In this document: positions 59,957 to 64,000 of the stretch, piece by piece
Layout: the number at the start of each line of letters is the position of its first letter
How positions within the stretch are numbered: position 1 is the stretch's first letter
From: Kofleriaceae bacterium
GTDB taxonomy: Bacteria; Myxococcota_A; Polyangia; Haliangiales; Haliangiaceae
Direction: 5' to 3'
Length of the DNA stretch: 64,000 nt
Assembly (NCBI GenBank): GCA_018057825.1
Contig: JAGPCY010000017.1
Span: 1 to 64,000 of the forward strand
Notes under the pieces: model-generated
Told to the model about the DNA's origin: nothing
Databases searched by the model: none
The model's input: only the letters and a program-made list of their open reading frames with translations
Position numbers and translations under genes: made by a program

Positions 59957-60580
59957 TCACGGCGACGGGCCGATCGGCGGAACCATGGGCGCGGCGGCGT
60001 CGAGCTCGACCGGCGGCGCGGCATCGATCGGTGGCGGCGGCGCGGCATCGACGGGCGGCGGCGGCACCGGAGCCGGGCGCGGGCGCTCGGGCGGCGGCGC
60101 ACCGACCGGCAGCTCCGGCGGGAGCACCGGATCGCTCGTCACCCGGTTGAGCCGCGCGTGGACCACGCCGGCCGACACGACGATGAACTTGTAGCGAGCC
60201 ACGGCGTGGCCGGGCAGCCCGAAGGTGAACTCGTGGGCCGCCCCCGGCTCGCCCAGCCACAGGACCGGCGTCGAGCCGACCCGCACCCCATCGGCCAGGA
60301 CCACCGCGCCTGGCGGCGTCGAGCGCAGGAGGAGCTGGACCCCGGCGCGATCGCGATCGCGGACGCGCCCGCTCGGCCGCGGCACCGGATCGGGATCGAG
60401 GGCGAAGGCCCCGGTCGGATCGTGGCCGGGCAACTCGGTGATCCCGGCGTCGACCGGCGGCGCCCCGGCGTCGACCGCGGTCAGCGCGGTGCGCGGGGCC
60501 GGCGGGGCCTTGGGGTCGGAGCCGCCGTCGCTCCCGCAGGCGAGCGCGGCCAGGGCGGCGAGCGCCGCGACGGACTTCAT
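59957..60580 (-). CDS. PEGA-like lipoprotein
   Basis: Lipoprotein of 207 aa: signal and lipobox ALAC (MKSVAALAALAALAC), an Ala/Pro/Asp-rich spacer, one PEGA-like beta domain (about 88-145, STPPGAVVLADGVRVGSTPV), and a long Pro/Ala-rich C-terminal tail. It resembles the exterior domains of the kinases and may be an independent binding module. ATG 60580 has TAGCGT 8 nt upstream. Confidence 0.78.
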   Translation of the reverse strand: MKSVAALAALAALACGSDGGSDPKAPPAPRTALTAVDAGAPPVDAGITELPGHDPTGAFALDPDPVPRPSGRVRDRDRAGVQLLLRSTPPGAVVLADGVRVGSTPVLWLGEPGAAHEFTFGLPGHAVARYKFIVVSAGVVHARLNRVTSDPVLPPELPVGAPPPERPRPAPVPPPPVDAAPPPPIDAAPPVELDAAAPMVPPIGPSP

Positions 60581-60588
60581 CGGCGGCG

Positions 60589-60594
60589 ACGCTA
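60589..60594 (-). promoter_or_regulatory. -10-like TAGCGT
   Basis: Eight nt before the ATG at 60580. Confidence 0.45.
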
Positions 60595-60614
60595 CCGCGG
60601 TCGCCGGCGCCACG

Positions 60615-61784
<1,170 letters not shown>

Positions 61785-61791
61785 CGCGACG

Positions 61792-61797
61792 ACCGTA
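61792..61797 (-). promoter_or_regulatory. -10-like TACGGT
   Basis: Seven nt before the ATG at 61784. Confidence 0.45.
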
Positions 61798-61862
61798 CAC
61801 GCGGCGCGCCCGCCCGGCCACCGGCCGGTGCTTTCTTGCGCCTTACACCCGGCCGACCGCCG

Positions 61863-61868
61863 TATGCT
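61863..61868 (+). promoter_or_regulatory. -10-like TATGCT with CTTACA -35
   Basis: Ten nt before the ATG at 61879; CTTACA at 61842-61847 lies 15 bp upstream. Confidence 0.5.
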
Positions 61869-61878
61869 GGCGGCCCCG

Positions 61879-62121
61879 ATGGCGACCACGCAGCCGCGCA
61901 ACCCGCTCCACGGCATCACCCTCGAGCACCTGCTGACCGAGCTGGTCGCCCACTACGGCTGGCCCGAGCTGGCCCGCCAGATCCGCATCAACTGCTTCGC
62001 GCAAGATCCGTCGATCGCGTCGAGCTTGAAGTTCCTGCGCCGGACCCCGTGGGCGCGCGACAAGGTCGAGGGCCTGTACCTGTTCATGCTGCGCGAGCGC
62101 GCCCGCGCGGCGCGGCGTTGA
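61879..62121 (+). CDS. VF530-family small DNA-binding-type protein
   Basis: Protein of 80 aa matching the VF530/DUF2132 family almost over its full length ([20 protein letters not shown], then [20 protein letters not shown]). Members are single-domain proteins proposed to bind DNA. It is transcribed alone and ends 15 bp before the convergent activator gene. Confidence 0.9.
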   Translation: MATTQPRNPLHGITLEHLLTELVAHYGWPELARQIRINCFAQDPSIASSLKFLRRTPWARDKVEGLYLFMLRERARAARR

Positions 62122-62136
62122 TCGTCGGCGCCGCGG

Positions 62137-63447
62137 TCACAGCCCGTAGCGCTTGAGCTTCTCGTACAAGGTCGACTGCGCGATGCCCAGGGCCTTGGCG
62201 GCCCGGGTCCGGTTGCCGCCCTCGCGGGCCAGGGTCTGGGCGATCGCGGCGCGCTCGATCGCCGCCAGCGACTGCCCGGCCAGCGGCAGCTCGGCCAGGT
62301 CGGCGGGGTCGCGGTCGGGGTCGCGGTCGAGCTCGCGCGCGCGATCGCGGCGCGGCGCCGCCGCCGGAAACATCAGGTGGCGAACGTCGAGGACCGGGCC
62401 GTCGAGCATGGCCAGCGCGGTGGTCACGACGTTGCGCAGCTCGCGGACGTTGCCCGGCCAGTCGTAGGCCGCCAGGGCCGCCATCGCCGCCGGCGTGGCG
62501 TGGGCTCGCCCCTCGAGGAGGGCGTCGACCAGGAGCGGCAGATCCTCGGGCCGGGCGCGCAGCGGTGGCACCTCGACCACCGCGGCCGTGACCCGGAAGT
62601 ACAGATCGTGACGGAACCGGCCGGCCGCGACCTCGGCCGCCAGATCGCGGTTGGTCGCCGCGATCACTCGGACGTCGACCGCCAGCTCGACCGAGCCGCC
62701 GACCCGCCGGACCTCGCGCTGCTCGAGGGCGCGCAGGAGGCGCGGCTGCAGCTCGAGAGGCAGCTCGCCCAGCTCGTCGAGGAACAGGGTGCCACCGGCG
62801 GCCCGCTCGAAGGCCCCGGCCCGCTCGGCGACCGCGCCGGTGAACGCGCCCTTCTCGTGGCCGAACAGCTCGCTCTCGATGAGCGAGGCGGTGACCGCGC
62901 CGCAGTCGAACACCACCAGCGGCCCACCGGCGCGCGGGCTGGCCTCGTGGACCGCGTGGGCCAAGAGGTCCTTGCCGGTGCCGGTCTCGCCGGCGAGGAG
63001 GATCGTGACCTCCGAGCCCGCCAGCTTGTCGAGCATCGCGAACACCGCGACCATCGCCGGCGCCGCCGAGGTCGCGCCGCCGAAGCGCAGCGGCGCCGGG
63101 GCCGGGGCGTCGGACTCGACGAACAACCGGCTGCCGCCGATCACCGCGACCACGCCGGGCGCCAGCAGGGCCTCGCGGATCGCGGCGCCGCCGACCAGCG
63201 TGCCGTTGGTCGAGCCGAGGTCGCGCAGCACCACGCCGCTCGCGGTCGGCTCGAGCTCGCAATGCAGTCGCGACACGTGGGGATCGGCGACCACCAGATC
63301 GGCGTCGCTGCCGCTGCCGACCCGCAGTCGACGCCGGCTGAGCGGCTGCCGCACCAGGGTGCCGTCAGCGCCGATCAGGCTGACCCAGCGCGGCGCGGGG
63401 GCGGCGATCGGCGCGAGCTGTTGCGTCGGGGCGCGAGAGCGGGCCAT
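62137..63447 (-). CDS. FHA-domain sigma-54-dependent transcription activator
   Basis: Enhancer-binding protein of 436 aa built as FHA (about 35-105, VSRLHCEL, GSTNGTLV), AAA+ (about 128-350: [33 protein letters not shown]) and Fis-type helix-turn-helix (GNRTRAAKALGIAQSTLYEKLKR). It is similar in plan to the activator at 6930 and, like it, should respond to a phosphothreonine partner. The start region contains two copies of CCGGATTYCGG exactly 21 bp apart, which overlap the likely promoter. Confidence 0.93.
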   Translation of the reverse strand: MARSRAPTQQLAPIAAPAPRWVSLIGADGTLVRQPLSRRRLRVGSGSDADLVVADPHVSRLHCELEPTASGVVLRDLGSTNGTLVGGAAIREALLAPGVVAVIGGSRLFVESDAPAPAPLRFGGATSAAPAMVAVFAMLDKLAGSEVTILLAGETGTGKDLLAHAVHEASPRAGGPLVVFDCGAVTASLIESELFGHEKGAFTGAVAERAGAFERAAGGTLFLDELGELPLELQPRLLRALEQREVRRVGGSVELAVDVRVIAATNRDLAAEVAAGRFRHDLYFRVTAAVVEVPPLRARPEDLPLLVDALLEGRAHATPAAMAALAAYDWPGNVRELRNVVTTALAMLDGPVLDVRHLMFPAAAPRRDRARELDRDPDRDPADLAELPLAGQSLAAIERAAIAQTLAREGGNRTRAAKALGIAQSTLYEKLKRYGL

Positions 63448-63449
63448 GA

Positions 63450-63481
63450 CCGGATTCCGGTGACCACCCTCCGGATTTCGG
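63450..63481. promoter_or_regulatory. Twin palindromes CCGGATTYCGG, 21 bp apart
   Basis: CCGGATTCCGG (63450-63460) and CCGGATTTCGG (63471-63481) lie two helical turns apart just upstream of the activator ATG at 63447. Each is a near-perfect palindrome. The outer one extends to 10-bp arms with one mismatch (63464-63488). Confidence 0.75.
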
Positions 63482-63604
63482 AGAGTGGTGCCATTGTGTC
63501 ACCGCGCCAGGCTGCGGCCAGCGAATAAGTCGCCGAGATCGTGCGGGCCCGAGGAGACCGCGGCGGCGGCGCTCATGGCACGCCCCTTGATGTAGCTCCG
63601 GTCC

Positions 63605-64000
63605 ATGTCTGGTCTCGCGTTCCTGCCTCTCGTCGCGGTCGGGTGGTTCGCCCAGCCGGCGGCGCTGCCAGGCTCGGTCGTCGACGCCACCACCGCGGCC
63701 CTCGAACGCGCCGCCGAGGTGCTGGCGGCCGACCGGGTCGAGGTCACGATCTTCGACGTCAACCACCCGTCGAGCCACACCTTCACGATCGGCAAGGACG
63801 GCGACGTCGACGCCGACACGATGAAGCGCCTGCGCGCGCTGTTTCAGTGCAAGCGCACCCACCGCCAGCACGCGGTCGACCGCGGGCTCTTGCGCATGAT
63901 CGCCGACGTCGGCGCCCGCTGGCCCGGCCAGACCATCGAGTACGTGTCGGCCTTCCGCGCCACCGACGCTCGGTCGTCGCGCCACCGCCAGGGCCGGGCC
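63605..64000 (+). CDS. DUF882/YcbK-type peptidase-fold protein, truncated by window end
   Basis: First 132 codons of a gene open to the window edge. After a short hydrophobic N-terminus, the segment HTFTIGKDGDVDADTMKRL and the later RALFQCKRTHRQHAVDRGLL followed by IEYVSAFR match the DUF882 (M15-like) fold found in YcbK and murein endopeptidase-related proteins. The C-terminal metal-site part lies outside the window. The 157 bp between it and the activator gene hold the twin palindromes. Confidence 0.72.
   Translation, partial: MSGLAFLPLVAVGWFAQPAALPGSVVDATTAALERAAEVLAADRVEVTIFDVNHPSSHTFTIGKDGDVDADTMKRLRALFQCKRTHRQHAVDRGLLRMIADVGARWPGQTIEYVSAFRATDARSSRHRQGRA

Noticed and set aside
63480-63504. 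Sigma-54 promoter (TGGCAC on the minus strand) upstream of the FHA activator
   Set aside because: No GC-containing -12 element (TTGC-type) at the required distance; only the GG half is present.

Overview
The window is very GC-rich DNA (near 75% in hand-counted lines), packed with genes on both strands, most junctions overlapping by 1-4 bp. The gene content points to a myxobacterium (Myxococcota), possibly a Haliangium/Kofleriaceae-like lineage; the lineage is inference. The evidence is several Ser/Thr kinases with the HRDxSPSN-type loop or PEGA tails, two FHA-AAA-Fis sigma-54 activators, many lipobox lipoproteins, a CFI-box C-terminal protein, and a PilZ/J-domain protein. I call 54 protein genes. 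I see no rRNA, tRNA, CRISPR array or insertion sequence.

Layout. 0.1-6.9 kb (minus): glycine-rich lipoprotein, M1 aminopeptidase, sensor Ser/Thr kinase. 6.9-9.8 kb: FHA sigma-54 activator, membrane protein, TSUP transporter. 9.9-17.2 kb: PLP decarboxylase, then a divergent pair of operons around a PEGA protein and a PEGA kinase. 17.2-20.0 kb: one large gene joining TIR-like, P-loop NTPase and metallophosphoesterase domains. 20.1-21.8 kb: exonuclease, 3-methyladenine glycosylase and ferredoxin operon. 21.9-25.0 kb: CFI-box protein, a long hexamer-repeat tract, a small lipoprotein, and a double-cupin gene flanked by 24-bp direct repeats. 25.2-29.1 kb: benzoyl-CoA (box) pathway genes boxB and boxC with divergent boxR, but no boxA. 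29.2-31.4 kb: oxyR divergent from ahpC-ahpD. 31.4-33.8 kb: a cytochrome bd-type oxidase with a fused cytochrome c. 33.9-38.9 kb: SprT-like protein, beta-propeller lipoprotein, deacetylase, TraB/GumN lipoprotein. 39.0-42.4 kb: sugar-nucleotide operon. 42.4-47.5 kb: operon of pseudokinase, PilZ-J protein, Hsp70-like protein and thioredoxin lipoprotein. 47.6-52.7 kb: asnS, a probable selenoprotein peroxiredoxin, a large ferredoxin/flavoprotein. 52.9-59.8 kb: two glycosyltransferases and an alanine-rich protein, then methyltransferase, psuG and an exported protein. 60.0-64.0 kb: lipoprotein, acyl-CoA dehydrogenase, VF530-like protein, second FHA sigma-54 activator, and a truncated DUF882-type gene.

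Four signals explain more than single genes. (1) Degenerate GAGNCC hexamer tracts start directly after stop codons and fill, or nearly fill, three convergent gaps, while every other convergent gap is 45 bp or less. (2) At 21 operon heads a TANNNT-type -10 hexamer lies only 6-10 nt before the start codon, which predicts leaderless transcripts. (3) An in-frame UGA in a thioredoxin-fold protein is followed by a SECIS-like hairpin. (4) Kinases, a pseudokinase, FHA proteins and a run of E/D-x-x-T-R/K motifs suggest a dense phosphothreonine network.
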